Source: Cryptomeria japonica
Taxonomy: Eukaryota > Streptophyta > Pinopsida > Cupressales > Cupressaceae
Assembly: GCF_030272615.1 (NCBI RefSeq)
Contig: NC_081411.1
Coordinates: 207,914,244-207,978,243, forward strand
Direction of reading: 5' to 3'
DNA length: 64,000 bases
Shown here: piece after piece, positions 9,925 through 19,658 of the stretch
How positions within the stretch are numbered: position 1 is the first letter of the stretch
Layout of the letters: each line of letters begins with the position of its first letter
Notes under the pieces: model-generated
Database searches by the model: none
Seen by the model: the letters and a program-made list of their open reading frames with translations, nothing else
Told to the model about the DNA's origin: nothing
Translations under genes and position numbers: made by a program

Positions 9925-11267
9925 TGTTGGCATTTAGCATTAACTTGTCACTGATGTCAACCGGTTTGGCAAGGTGATCAGTATGATGCCAATACACTTG
10001 AGAGCAAGCAGATAGAAGGAAGAGTATCAGTATACATGTGACTTGTATCATCTATCTTTAAAGAAGGCTTACCGGTAAGGCACAAAACTAGATGAAGGTT
10101 GTTTGTGTGTTATAAAGGCACAACAACCGATGAACAAAACATAAAGGATGGTTGATGGTCATACCGACAAGACAGACTAAACCGATAGTCAACCTTGGTC
10201 GACAAAGTATGTCAAACCGACATAGGAAGCCAAGCAAAGGTAGATGTCGACAAGCATGACAGCTGGATGCCAGGTGGAGGTATTGCACAAGTCGGTGGAG
10301 TGTGCATTGATGTAACAAATCCGCAGGCAGGTCGACTTTAATGAGGAACCCGCAAGTCACTGAGGATGCCAGAAGATTGTAGCTCAAGGAAGGCAAGTTG
10401 GAAAAGCAGTCACATTGATCTTGCAAGAAGATTTGATCTTCGTACCTGTTTGGTGAAGGAAACAATAAAGCCATTAATGGCAAGTGACAGAGAAAAGCAG
10501 TGTTCGAATGCATTCTTGGTGGGAATCCACGAATATAAATACATGAGCTCAAAATAGAAAGGATTGATGCTTGAGGAGAAGAAGAAGAGTGAAGAGAGCT
10601 TGAGTGTAGATAAGAATCATCTTCCTTAGAATTTATTCTAAGAAAGTTGCAGAGTAAGTCAACAAGCATACCGGTGAGAGGGTTTAGCCAGTAGTGATTA
10701 AGTACTGGTATAATTGTAGCAGGTTCAACAATGGAGAAAACCGGTAAGGTGTGGTTGAGCAAGGCGACATAGAAGTGTGAGACAGTGAGTTGTGAGACAG
10801 TGAGAGAGAAAGAGAAGAGAGACCAAGAATCAGAGAGAGTGATTTCATAACCGACAGAGATCTATTTGACCAAGAGTTGCATAATTCTTTTGCAACAAGA
10901 AGCCATGACTGTATCTAAATTGTATTTAAATATACATCACCAAGTTTGAGCTTGGTGCAGGGGTTGGTGCTCGTTGGGTTGGTGTCCTAAATCTTTGTAA
11001 TTAAGTGTTTCATTTGTGAGGCTGGATTGGAGCAATAGTCTCGAGCAATATTTCTCACCGAGGTTTTTCCCATATTGGGTTTTCCTCGTACATCTGGTGT
11101 TGTGGAGTGCATTTGTGTGATTGTCCTTTTTGGTTTCCTCATTTACTTTACTAGTTTGATTGGTTAGTGCTTAAGATAACAACTGGTATTTTGAAGTTGC
11201 CTTTAAAGAGAAAATAGTTTAGGAACCATTGATTCACCCCCCTCTTAGTGGTACTCTGTGTTCAACA
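9925..11267 (+). repeat. Copia-1 3' LTR
   Basis: Starts TGTTGGCATTTAGC right after the polypurine tract and ends TCTGTGTTCAACA before the duplicated ACCAA. It is 1343 bp. It keeps 36 bases near 10296-10331 missing from the 5' LTR and has about two GGGGTTGGTGCTC units at 10946-10992. Confidence 0.93.
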
Positions 11268-11272
11268 ACCAA
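11268..11272 (+). repeat. Copia-1 target site duplication, right copy (ACCAA)
   Basis: Exact match of 3230-3234. Confidence 0.93.
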
Positions 11273-11463
11273 GCCATGAACAAAGAAGCAATATCAATGT
11301 TGGTCTGATACCTATATTGTGCCTTCAGATACTCATCCACCAACACTATCTTCACTTTGTTAAGGAATGATTATTTTGCAATTTTGAAGACGTGAATTAG
11401 TCGCTCTTTTGAGATCCTTTCGTGAAAAGCCACCATTGGTTTAGTGTTTAGTAGGGAGAAGTT
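11273..11463 (-). pseudogene. Unidentified coding remnant, upstream half, split by Copia-1
   Basis: The minus strand is open here apart from one TAA: it reads KPMVAFHERISKERLIHVF, then after the stop KVKIVLVDEYLKAQYRYQ and NIDIASLFMAW up to the insertion site. The codons continue in register at 3229 on the other side of Copia-1. I do not recognise the family. Upstream of 11463 the coding sense fades. It is an old, broken reading frame, more likely from a mobile element than a host gene. Confidence 0.45.
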
Positions 11464-11738
11464 TGCTTGCATGTTGCCTCGTGCCTCTACTCTCGATTCA
11501 AATAACTGTCTCCTTTTTCATTATGAGACTTTCCAAACTTGGTACGTTTTTTCTCGATGTTTTTTTATTAAGATTTCGTCCCTATCAATTTATGACACCC
11601 ACTACCACTACCAACAACTTTCAAATAAATGTAATTAGTTCGACTTCGTTGGACATTTACTTCTCCTCCGTTGAATGATTATGGACTAGTCATTGCAGAT
11701 AGAGGCGATCTTCTTCACACACTTCCTAGCGATGCGTT
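11464..11738. other. Non-coding stretch
   Basis: AT-rich sequence without a convincing frame, RNA gene or LTR end. Short open frames here are random in composition. Confidence 0.4.
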
Positions 11739-11879
11739 TGTTGGAATGATCGCTGACGTTGCACCAAAAGCTCAAGCTGTCAGTGAATAGGAGAGCAGCC
11801 ATAGTTAAGGATCCACGGGAGGCAGGAGGAAGCCATGTCACGAATCCACAGAAGGTGCTGACCCGCTGAACGACCAACA
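11739..11879 (-). repeat. TRIM LTR, left copy
   Basis: Starts TGTTGGAATGATCGC and ends ACGACCAACA. Shares the blocks GTTGCACCAAAAGCTC, AGTTAAGGATC and GGTGCTGACCC with the right copy. Confidence 0.75.
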
Positions 11880-11993
11880 ATCCCCTCGTCAGCACCTACT
11901 GAGGATTCCTCGGGTTCCCCCCTCTGCAGCAATAGAGGAATCCAGAGGTACTACCTGGGATTCAAACCTATTACCTGGCGCTTTGATACCAAT

Positions 11994-12136
11994 TGTTGGA
12001 ATCACCACTGCCGTTGCACCAAAAGCTCGAGTTGTCAGTGAACGAGAGAGCGCGGTTAGAGTTAAGGATCTGCGAGAGGCGAGAGGAAGCCATGTCGCGA
12101 ATCCACGGGAGGTGCTGACCCACTGAACGATCAACA
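11994..12136 (-). repeat. TRIM LTR, right copy
   Basis: Starts TGTTGGAATCACCACTGC and ends ACGATCAACA. It is preceded by the primer-site complement and is followed immediately by the start of the solo copia LTR. Confidence 0.75.
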
Positions 12137-13942
12137 ATTGGCATTGTATTGTCATTGATGTCAACTAGTATTGGAGATTGATGGCATGGAGTCATCAAGG
12201 ATGTTACCGGCAAGCAGACAAATGTGTTGTCAACTGGTAAACAGGGAAAGGGCAGTGGTCAAGCAACCCGTACGGACGATTGAAGTGGATCTTGATGTTG
12301 CGGTTCAGGATATATCATCATAGCATTGGCATAAGTCTGTGATTGAAATTGCATCATGTTTGGTGAACCAGAGAGCATGTTTATAATTGATTGATATTTG
12401 CTAGGTGAAGAAGAATGAATGCAGATCCGGTATGCAGGTAGGTGTTGTATCAACCGGTAAACATGACCATCGGTAAGTGTGCAAGGGACAAGCTCAGCGT
12501 AGAAGGAACAAGGCATCAAGTCATATGTAGGGAAAAAGGGATCATGACCTAACCGGCCGAACAAAGCAGAGGATGGCTTGAAGGATAACAGGTTAATGGA
12601 TAACCGGTAGGCCAAGAAGACCAGTATTATAAGGTGTATACCGGTAAGGTGTTTTTGGTCAGTGACTGATTCTGAACCGACATAGTCTATTGCGTCGGAT
12701 GCTGGTGAAGATGACACGTAGGATCCAGGTGGCTTACGTGCAGTGTTGAAGAGTGCGTCGGTGAGGTGGTTGCTGACTAAATTTGCATTAAATATCAACT
12801 GCGAAAATCATGGAGGAGTTGCAGAGGATTGCGGCTCAAAGGAGTTGAAAGGACGTCTCTTGGTGAGTTGATCGAATTAGGACATTTGATCATCTTGTTG
12901 ACCTATAGAAGGAAACTGCGACCTCATTTAATGCAATTGACAAAAGCAGGGCCCGTGTTTGCTAAAAATAGAAAACTTGTTGGAAGTATAAAATATGGCA
13001 GTGTAGTTTGACTTGTTCTAGATTATCAATCGACGAAGAGATCCGCTCAAATCTGATACGAATTGGGTCGGCGAAGATAACCATAGGACGCAAGATTTGA
13101 TCTTCAGTTTTGGTGGGAAAGCTCGAGTATAAATATGTAGATTAAGGATCTGAGTTAGTTGATGCCAGTAGTTGGAGAAGAGTGTGTTTGAGTGATCAGA
13201 GAGATGAACAGATTGAGTGAAATAAAAAATATTCAAGCGACTAAGTACTTGAATCAGAACCGACAGGAGTGGTAGAACTGGAAGAGGGGTTTAACCGATG
13301 ATCTGGCACAGTGTATAGTCAAGTTAACCGACAATGGTTGAACCGGTAGGAAGGCATCAGAGAGTGAGTGAGTGCAGAGTGAGGATTAGAGGAAGTCAGG
13401 AAAGGCAGAGGGTGATCGACAAGAGATGAGAGAGAGTGAATAGACAATTGGTAGTAATAGAACCGGTGAGACAGAGTCGAGTTATAACCGACAGAAGATA
13501 TTAATTGCAAGAGTTACAAAATTCATTTGTAACAAGGATATTTCATTGTATCTAAATTATCTTATTGTATTAAACTGAGTTGGTGCTCGGTGCAGGGGTT
13601 GGTGCTCCTTGAGTTGGTGCTCAAAATAGATTAGGGGTTGGTGGTCCTTTGGGTTGGTGCACATAAATCTTTAGGGGTTGGTGGTCCTTGGGTTGGTGCC
13701 CTAAACTTTATAAAAACGTGTTTCATTGTGAGGCTGGATTGGAGTAGTAGACTCCAACAATATTTCTCACCGAGGTTTTTCCCACATTGGGTTTTCCTCG
13801 TACATCCGGTGTTGTGTGATGCATTCTTTGTGTGTGTTTGATTACTAGTGTTTTCATTACTTTACCGGTTGCACACACATAGCTAGAAATAGTTTGAAAT
13901 CATTGATTCACCTCCCCTCTCAGTGACACCTTGTGTTCTACA
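12137..13942 (+). repeat. Solo LTR of a Copia-1-related element
   Basis: It begins ATTGGCATTGTATTGTC (the family start is TGTTGGCATTG; the first bases are lost or changed at the TRIM junction) and ends TTGTGTTCTACA at 13942. Shared LTR marks are GTGAGGCTGGATTGGAG, TCTCACCGAGGTTTTTCCC and the C-rich tract before the end. No primer site follows and no internal region is present, so it is a solo LTR of about 1.8 kb. It has a TATAAATA at 13128, a dense set of AACCGG/AACCGA motifs, and an expanded GGGGTTGGTGGTCC minisatellite at 13577-13706. Confidence 0.8.
13577..13706 (+). repeat. GGTTGGTG minisatellite in solo LTR
   Basis: About four imperfect units built from GGGGTTGGTG(C/G)TCCTTGG and GTTGGTGCCC. 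The same place in the Copia-1 LTRs has one (5') or two (3') units, and the Copia-A LTR has about three on the minus strand (49440-49575). Confidence 0.7.
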
Positions 13943-14229
13943 GAGTTGGTAAGGCGACTCCAAGTATCTAATCGCCAGCCTAACACATCCGTTCTAGAGG
14001 CAATCCTCCTCTTTGCTTCGATACTCCCACTCATCTTGTCACATGAGGCAAAGGTTAAATCTAATTCAATTTAGCCAACTTGGCCGCGTGGGCATAAAGA
14101 TTCATTATTACCACCTTTCTCCCTTAGCCTCTCCAATACCTACGATCATTACCACATCCACCAATCCTGTCTAATCTCCGTGACAACTCATGTGCATAAT
14201 TTGCCAACTCATCCTTGTATTCAAGATCA
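13943..14229. other. Weak coding remnant beyond RNase H fragment
   Basis: The minus strand shows possible continuation of the RNase H fragment (EYKDELANYAHELSRRLD) with stops. Nothing else was recognised. Confidence 0.3.
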
Positions 14230-14765
14230 CCTTAAGTCGCCTCATTCACGACTTAATGTGTCACATCAAACCATTTAACTTCCCCGATTTGAAGGTCAAC
14301 TGCTACATTGGCTTGTTGGTCAGCTTCAATGTTGTCATTCCTTAGCACATGAGAAAATTTAAATTTGCTAAATGTGGAGAGTAGTTGTTTGATATGCTGG
14401 ATGATCTTGTCAATTTTCTAGTTATCAACTTGTCCTTTCGAGAGTGCATTCACTATAATTTGTGGGTCCCCTTCAAGGTGAAGATTCTCCACTGCCAACT
14501 ATTTTGCCATGTATACTACAAGAAGGGATACCTTTCCTTTTGCTTCGTTATTTCTTCCCTAACTTAGTCTTTGAGTACATCTAGCAATGATTCTACCACA
14601 ACAATCCCTGGCTACACAATTTGCTCCAGATGGACCCAGATTCCCCTTTGCAGCTCTGTCAAAGTTCACCTTAATCCAATGTTGATATGGGGGTTTCAAG
14701 TGCCCTTGTTTTGCCTTTCGAAGGATGAACCCTTCTTGGCCCATTAACATGGACAAAGGGTTCAT
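14230..14765 (-). pseudogene. Plant-type RNase H (RVT_3) fragment, LINE-like
   Basis: The minus strand starts with YQHWIKVNFDRAAKGNLGPS, the opening of the plant RNase H domain found at the end of many plant LINE reverse transcriptases and in stand-alone families. After a break it continues with LAVENLHLEGDPQIIVNAL, FSKFKFSHVLRNDNIEADQQ and ANVAVDL, i.e. the second and later catalytic segments (E-G-D and N-x-E-A-D). Stops and a frame change show it is dead. Its 5' end runs directly into the pararetrovirus-like protease segment near 14745, so the two were joined by insertion or recombination. Confidence 0.72.
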
Positions 14766-14925
14766 ATTTGATCAAGAATAAATATCCTAACAAAATATCA
14801 CTATCCATATCATTGAATTGTACATAATTTGTAATAAATATCTTACCATGAATTTTGATATGAACATCTTGTACATACTTGCCCCATCTCAGTTTTTCTC
14901 CAATAATAGAATGTCCATATGGCAA
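14745..14925 (-). pseudogene. Pararetrovirus-like protease C-terminal part
   Basis: The open frame reads KIFITNYVQFND, then DILLGYLFLIKYEPFVHV. The (D)xLLG..F...YEPF pattern is typical of the end of the caulimovirus aspartic protease. The active-site Asp-Thr/Ser-Gly segment should lie upstream and was not recognised. The frame continues to 14671, but the part below about 14745 belongs to the adjoining RNase H fragment read out of frame. Confidence rests on a short motif and the order of neighbours. Confidence 0.45.
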
Positions 14926-15422
14926 TTTTGGTTTTGGCTTCCAAAACTATTCTGGGATTGCTTTCGTTTTGGCAAAAGATCTTGCTTATCCCGAGTAAAT
15001 GAATGCATCAAATTCAATGGATTTGTATCCTTTAAAACATAAAAAAATTCTAATATATACAATATTATTTGCTAGTAGCATAACCAGAGAAGATTTTTCT
15101 TTTTCTTGTCCTTCAGGTTCTGTGTAGTTTGTATTTCTGTCAGCCTTAAAGATATTTGATTTCCCCCACAGATTGATTAAGAGTTTTTTTTTTTTTTTTT
15201 CTGTTCCTTAACCATCCTGGTTAAACTTTCCACATTATTTCTGATTACATTTAATTTTTTGAGAAAAACGATTTGATCATTACTTTAGTTTTCATTGCAA
15301 CTCTTTTTTTTGGGATCAAATTCTACTTCTGAATTCAAGTCTTAATCATAATCATATTTGTCAAACTTGTTGGTTCTATCCTTCGTCCTAGTTTGACATT
15401 CTCGTTGCTATGGTGGAATCTT

Positions 15423-15626
15423 TTAACCAACAATTTTCTTACCATGTGCTGGTAATTCCTCATTTATGTGTTTCATTTCTTCTTTAAGATCATTTAATCT
15501 TTTTAAATGTCTTCTTCTTGCAACCCTCCTTTTTTCTCTAGATTCAACTTCTCTATAAGGATCTCTACTTTTTCCTATACTATACTTCTTTTGAGTTTCT
15601 CTCAATTTTTCTCTTAGGAGACTCAC
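15423..15626 (-). pseudogene. Basic, coiled-coil-like fragment of the pararetrovirus-like remnant
   Basis: 67 residues, highly charged: SLLREKLRETQKKYSIGK, SREKRRVARRRHLKRLND, then LKEEMKHINEELPAHGKK. No family is recognised. It lies between the zinc knuckle and the protease segment, on the same strand, where the polyprotein linker would be. Confidence 0.35.
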
Positions 15627-15741
15627 TACATAATCTTGCTTTTCTTGATCAGAGGAGCTTTTTTAAGAATATAGTAGTTTTTGTTTTCCTTTTTCTTTTA
15701 CCATATTATATGTTTCTAATAACATCGCACTTTGTATTTTG

Positions 15742-16588
15742 TTATTGAAATACTGCATATACTTTGGCTGCTACATTCATTTTTCTTTTGCAATGAGTTG
15801 CATAATGAGGTCCATTATAAATGAAACATTTGATTTGTTTTGGAAACTTTTTAGATGCAGTTTTTCTTGTAAGCATATATTGTGGAGGTCTAAAACCTTT
15901 CCTTTTAAACTGATTTCTTTTGATAGGAGAAACTCTAAATTTCTTCTGATGGTGAGGAAATGACTTCATTTAACTAGTATAGTATGAGTCAGGAGCAAAG
16001 TAAGATTTCTTCTTAGGCTTTTTGTAGGAACATTTTCTTTTAAACATTTTAACTAAAGCAAACTCCTTGAAATCCTTATTTATGGGCTTACTACAAGTCT
16101 TTAAGATTACATGTAGAATTAAATTCCTTATCATTTTGGTTGATTGCCTTTAGGAGACAATGTTTTAATAGCTTATTTCCTATAACATTTTTGAGTTCAA
16201 CAAATGTGCAATTTTGGACTTGAAAGCCCTTCTTTTGCATTACATATTCTTCTGCCCAACTTTCCAATTGACAAGGCAAAGAGTTTAGATAATGTCTTTT
16301 GGCTGATTTGTTATTTTGCAGGTGGGCCCGGAAAAGATACTTCTCAAAGACCAAATTCTATCTATGCAACAAGCTTAGATTTGTTAATTTCAAAGTGTAT
16401 AAAATTCTTGTAGTTTGTCTAGCCTTATTTTTGATAGCTATATAAAATTCATTAATCATCCTAAATTTTAAAGATGCAAAACTAGTAGTCATTATATCTT
16501 GTTTCCCAAGATTTAAATCTTTGACAAGGACCTCTTGAAAATCTTCAGTTTGATCACCTATAGCATTTGTAGGGCCTTCATTTGGCAA
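15742..16588 (-). pseudogene. Pararetrovirus-like coat protein region with zinc knuckle
   Basis: Three successive open pieces on the minus strand. The first two (16588-16358, 16354-16091) are helical and charged (FASLKFRMINEFYIAIKN; LPCQLESWAEEYVMQKKG) and separated by a single stop. The third (15969-15742) is strongly basic (KKFRVSPIKRNQFKRKGF) and ends in the knuckle CFIYNGPHYATHCKRK, whose second cysteine is tyrosine. A basic stretch followed by one C-x2-C-x4-H-x4-C near the C-terminus is the arrangement known from caulimovirus coat proteins, where it binds nucleic acid. The inference is moderate; the sequence is broken and cannot give a working protein. Confidence 0.5.
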
Positions 16589-16764
16589 ACCTTCCCACCA
16601 ATCTCTTAATTATCCTAAGAATAGTTTTACTGCCTAGGCCACTATGTGTGATTTTGTCCAAGAAGTTGTAGTGTCAAAGAAATTTTATAAAGAATCACAC
16701 TATACAACAATTGCATCATAAGGATCAATCAATTCATCAATATCCAATCGTACCCCTTTGTAGG

Positions 16765-17043
16765 TTAGGGCCTTAGTTGTTTAGGGTGAGTATTTAGGGT
16801 GAGAGGATTGAGTGGACTATTTTCTCCCATACTTTTGTCAAAACCGTCATTGATTTTGGCAAATTGTTCCCATTCTTCTTCTTCTTCTTCATTTGATGGG
16901 AGTTCTATGATTGGTTCTTTCTTTGGTGTTGGGTTTGAAGTTCCTTCATGAACAATTTCCATTTCTACTGTCATTTTTGGAATTTTCAGAATCTTTGTCT
17001 TGTTCAACATACATTGGCTTACTAATTTGTTCAGTAATCCCAT
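16765..17043 (-). pseudogene. Acidic region upstream of coat-like part
   Basis: 92 residues with PIIELPSNEEEEEEWEQF in the centre. An acidic N-terminal region is common in caulimovirus coat proteins, but sequence alone does not prove identity. Same strand and order as the coat-like frames; separated from them by stops near 16600-16760. Confidence 0.35.
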
Positions 17044-18049
17044 TTTCTTGTAGCGAATCTATTTCTACCACAACACATGCATGCTCTTTTGTACTAGACT
17101 GATGAGGTCTAATAATTTTTTCAAGTTCATCGTTTGAAAGAAGTTTTCTCCTTTGTATGATAGTTGTTCTAGGAGGTTCAGTTGGAGGTTTTATCTTCTT
17201 TTTGTTCTCTTCTTCGAAACTATCATATTTAACATGATTTACTTTGATCTTTTCGGCATAAGATCTAATTTAATCAATTTTTTTTGAAACTAGATCAACC
17301 AATGCTTTATTTCTTGATACATCTTGTTCAGTTCTTTGTTGGCTATGGGTTATTGAATAAATCTCTGTATACATAGCATTTATCTGAACATTATTACTTT
17401 AAAAAATTTGTAAAAATTTGTAGACATCTAGAGCTAAATCATCAATATTTCCTTGAGCTAATTATTCTATTTATCAAGCCAATTTCTTTGAGCCTCGAAG
17501 TTTTTCTGTGTTTGACCAATTTTTGTGTGCGATCTAGACTCATATCTATCCGAAAGTTCATAATCCTCATTAAGTATGGTGAACGATTCAAGAGTTGACC
17601 ATTTGCCTCGTTCATAACCAGTGAGTTCTTTTTTTTTTTTGCTTAATATTTATTTGAAATCTTGTTTTTTTCTCCTCTTGTGATCTTGGGAGAGATTCTC
17701 TAATCATAGTTGCTCTTTTTGACATCTTACTTATCTTAATCCCTTTTCATTTATTATCTTGCTCAGGTTCTTCTTTTTCTTTAGGAGTCAAAGCAAGCTT
17801 TAGATTGACTTGTCTTGCCAAAACATCCACGAGTTTGAGATTTTTTCTCAAATCAGAGAGTGTTGCCATGGAAGACCTATAACGATAAGGATTTAAAGAC
17901 CTACCATAAGATAATTGTCATTCAAAGGGATATTCTGTATAGGATGTGGAGGCTTCTTCAGGATTGTAATCAATGCATGACTTATTTATGGAATTTGGAA
18001 TATTATCCAAATTTCTAGCACTTGAGTAACTTCTTCTAAAATCACCTTT
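17044..18049. other. A-rich (minus strand) interior of the remnant, no clear frame
   Basis: Short minus-strand open pieces with Lys/Glu/Ile-rich composition, interrupted by many stops, plus a T-run at about 17627-17640. Base composition matches the neighbouring pararetrovirus-like pieces. No domain recognised. Confidence 0.35.
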
Positions 18050-18337
18050 CTAAGAATCATCATTTACTGGTTGTTCAAGAATAAACACATTAGGATCTGT
18101 AACAAGGTTGACTACAGACAACTTTGTTGTTTGGACCCTTGGAGTTAACGATAACACATGATGAGGAGGTATGTCTAAATCCCTAAATCTTTTACCTTTG
18201 TTATCTTGGATAAGCTTTTGTATAATAGGAAATCCAATATGAAAACCTTCGGAGTCAATGTGTCTGCCACATATGAATCTACAAATATATGTATAAAATC
18301 CCCCTTTGATACACAATATTCTTTTGGTAGTATTCAT
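18050..18337 (-). pseudogene. Unassigned upstream frame of the pararetrovirus-like remnant
   Basis: 95 open residues: GGFYTYICRFICGRHIDS, FPIIQKLIQDNKGKRFRD, LDIPPHHVLSLTPRV. In a caulimovirus-type order this would be the movement-protein side, but I see no diagnostic motif. It lies about 200 bases inside the junction with the Copia-2 LTR. Confidence 0.3.
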
Positions 18338-18551
18338 TTAGTATCCCCCCCCATTCACATGAAGGATAAAGGGCACCCAACTTCATGTAATTCTGCATTC
18401 AAATCATTGAACAACTGATCAACTGTAAAATCCCGAACCTATTTGCACTAGAAATTTTCTATTTATTTTAAAGACATTTTGCGAAACAATTCTCATGCAT
18501 TTCATCCAAAGTTTTATTGAATGTTGATTGCAAGTTTTTGGATGGTGTTGT

Positions 18552-19658
18552 TGTTGAGTATCCCAGACAACTGAGTGGGGGAGGGGATCAGTTGTACATT
18601 AAAATATTTTACTTTTCCCACATAAAATAGATTTGGTAAACCAATCTCAGATTATAGATATAGACATGAAATACCAGATATGACATGGAAAACTCAAGAA
18701 AGGAAAAACCACAGAGAATGTTAGTTCTCAATATGAAAACACCTATTAGGGTGACACCAGTTAAGGTGATTTATACAAAGATGGCTCACTACCATAATGC
18801 TCATTGCAAGTGGGCTCACTGCTCAACTAAAACCGCTAGAAAAAGAAAGAGGGCTCATTGCCTAAAAGAAGAAAGAAAGAAATAATCCACCATTGAAACA
18901 CTATTGAATTGTCGGAAGAAACCTTAGGCTCATTGCAACTTCTACCAAAACATCATCAACAAACAACCATACTAATCATCTGCAACCAACCATAACCTCC
19001 CACAAACCAACAAGAGAAAGATCTTCTTTTCAATCCAAATTCTTCTATATTTTTCTACATATTCCTCTGTACAATCATTCTTCATTTATACTGATCTCTG
19101 AAATAGAATTTTCAAGTCGCCCAAGGAGATAAAGAAACACAATTCAAAAATAGGTCTTCACTAAGCATTCTCGTGGTGGAAATAAATGAGAACTGGACCA
19201 CATCACGATGCAAAAACACGTTATCCAAACACCACAAACATTAGAGTAAAAGATAGAGCATTTGGGGTCAACCAGACTCGAAATGATCATATCCAAAACC
19301 ACAACTCTAGAGAACACCAACACGTGCCGAATCAAGATAGCAAAGATAAACATATGAATAACATAAATCTGAAATCTCATCAACAAAATTGGAAATGTGG
19401 AGGAACACAGAGCATTGCAACGTCTACCAGAAAACATCATCACTGCATAAACTTCGAGAGCAGAACTTTCAGACCTCAAAAACACGAGTAATATCTCAAG
19501 GTAATATGCAACAATATATCAACACATCATAAACACATTTGCAACATATCAACAATGCATAGCAAAACCTTATACTGAAACACATAATCAGTACGTTGAC
19601 ATTAATGACAGTCAATGACAACCATACTAGCAGATCAAATATCTTCACATTTGCAACA
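18552..19658 (-). repeat. Copia-2 3' LTR
   Basis: On the plus strand it begins TGTTGAGTATCCCAGACA and ends CACATTTGCAACA (TG..CA). To its right lies the polypurine tract complement ATCTCTTTTGTCATTG. The segment 18720-19658 repeats at 31318-32244 in the same orientation. Confidence 0.8.

Larger units (their letters stand above)
3235..11267 (+). mobile_element. Copia-1, full-length Ty1/copia (Sirevirus-like) retrotransposon
   Basis: An 8.0-kb element with both LTRs, an iMet primer site, gag, protease, integrase, reverse transcriptase and RNase H in copia order, repeated polypurine tracts, and a perfect 5-bp target duplication. Coding regions carry several frameshifts (near 5140, 7050 and 9250 at least) and in-frame stops, so this copy cannot make a polyprotein. 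Three features point to the Sirevirus lineage: a long Gag with a coiled coil, several zinc knuckles, and multiple GGGGGAG tracts before the 3' LTR. The two LTRs differ by many substitutions and by indels (1291 against 1343 bp), so the insertion is not recent. Confidence 0.93.
11739..12136 (-). mobile_element. Miniature LTR retrotransposon (TRIM), about 400 bp
   Basis: Two direct repeats of 141 and 143 bp, each TGTTGGAAT....CAACA, flank only about 114 bp. The inner sequence begins ATCCCCTCGTCAG (a polypurine tract on the minus strand) and ends GCTTTGATACCAAT (the reverse complement of a primer site, TGGTATCAAAGC). That is a complete but non-coding LTR-retrotransposon plan on the minus strand. 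The LTRs share about 85-90% by eye. No 5S-like Cassandra sequence was seen. Any mobility would depend on another element's proteins. Confidence 0.75.
14745..18540 (-). mobile_element. Endogenous pararetrovirus-like (Caulimoviridae-type) remnant
   Basis: Read on the minus strand, A-rich coding sense contains, in order, an unclear upstream frame (18337-18050), an acidic region (17043-16765), a coat-protein-like region ending in a basic stretch and a zinc knuckle (16588-15742), a basic coiled-coil frame (15626-15423) and a retroviral-type protease segment (14925-14745). This matches coat protein followed by protease in plant pararetroviruses. No LTRs, integrase or copia/gypsy Gag are present. 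Reverse transcriptase is missing: the sequence changes to an unrelated RNase H fragment. Many stops and frame changes make it a fossil. A decayed LTR element with an unusual Gag remains possible. Confidence 0.5.

Noticed and set aside
10088-10762. 224-residue minus-strand frame in the Copia-1 3' LTR
   Set aside because: Antisense within an LTR; the 5' LTR copy of the region breaks the frame (3499-3822), so it is not conserved.
12259-12798. 179-residue minus-strand frame in the solo LTR
   Set aside because: It lies wholly inside LTR sequence, has no domain and shows no counterpart in the related Copia-1 LTRs.
15184-15203. Run of about 20 T as a LINE poly-A tail
   Set aside because: No target duplication or LINE 3' sequence beside it; the whole region is A-rich on the minus strand, so a homopolymer run is not diagnostic.
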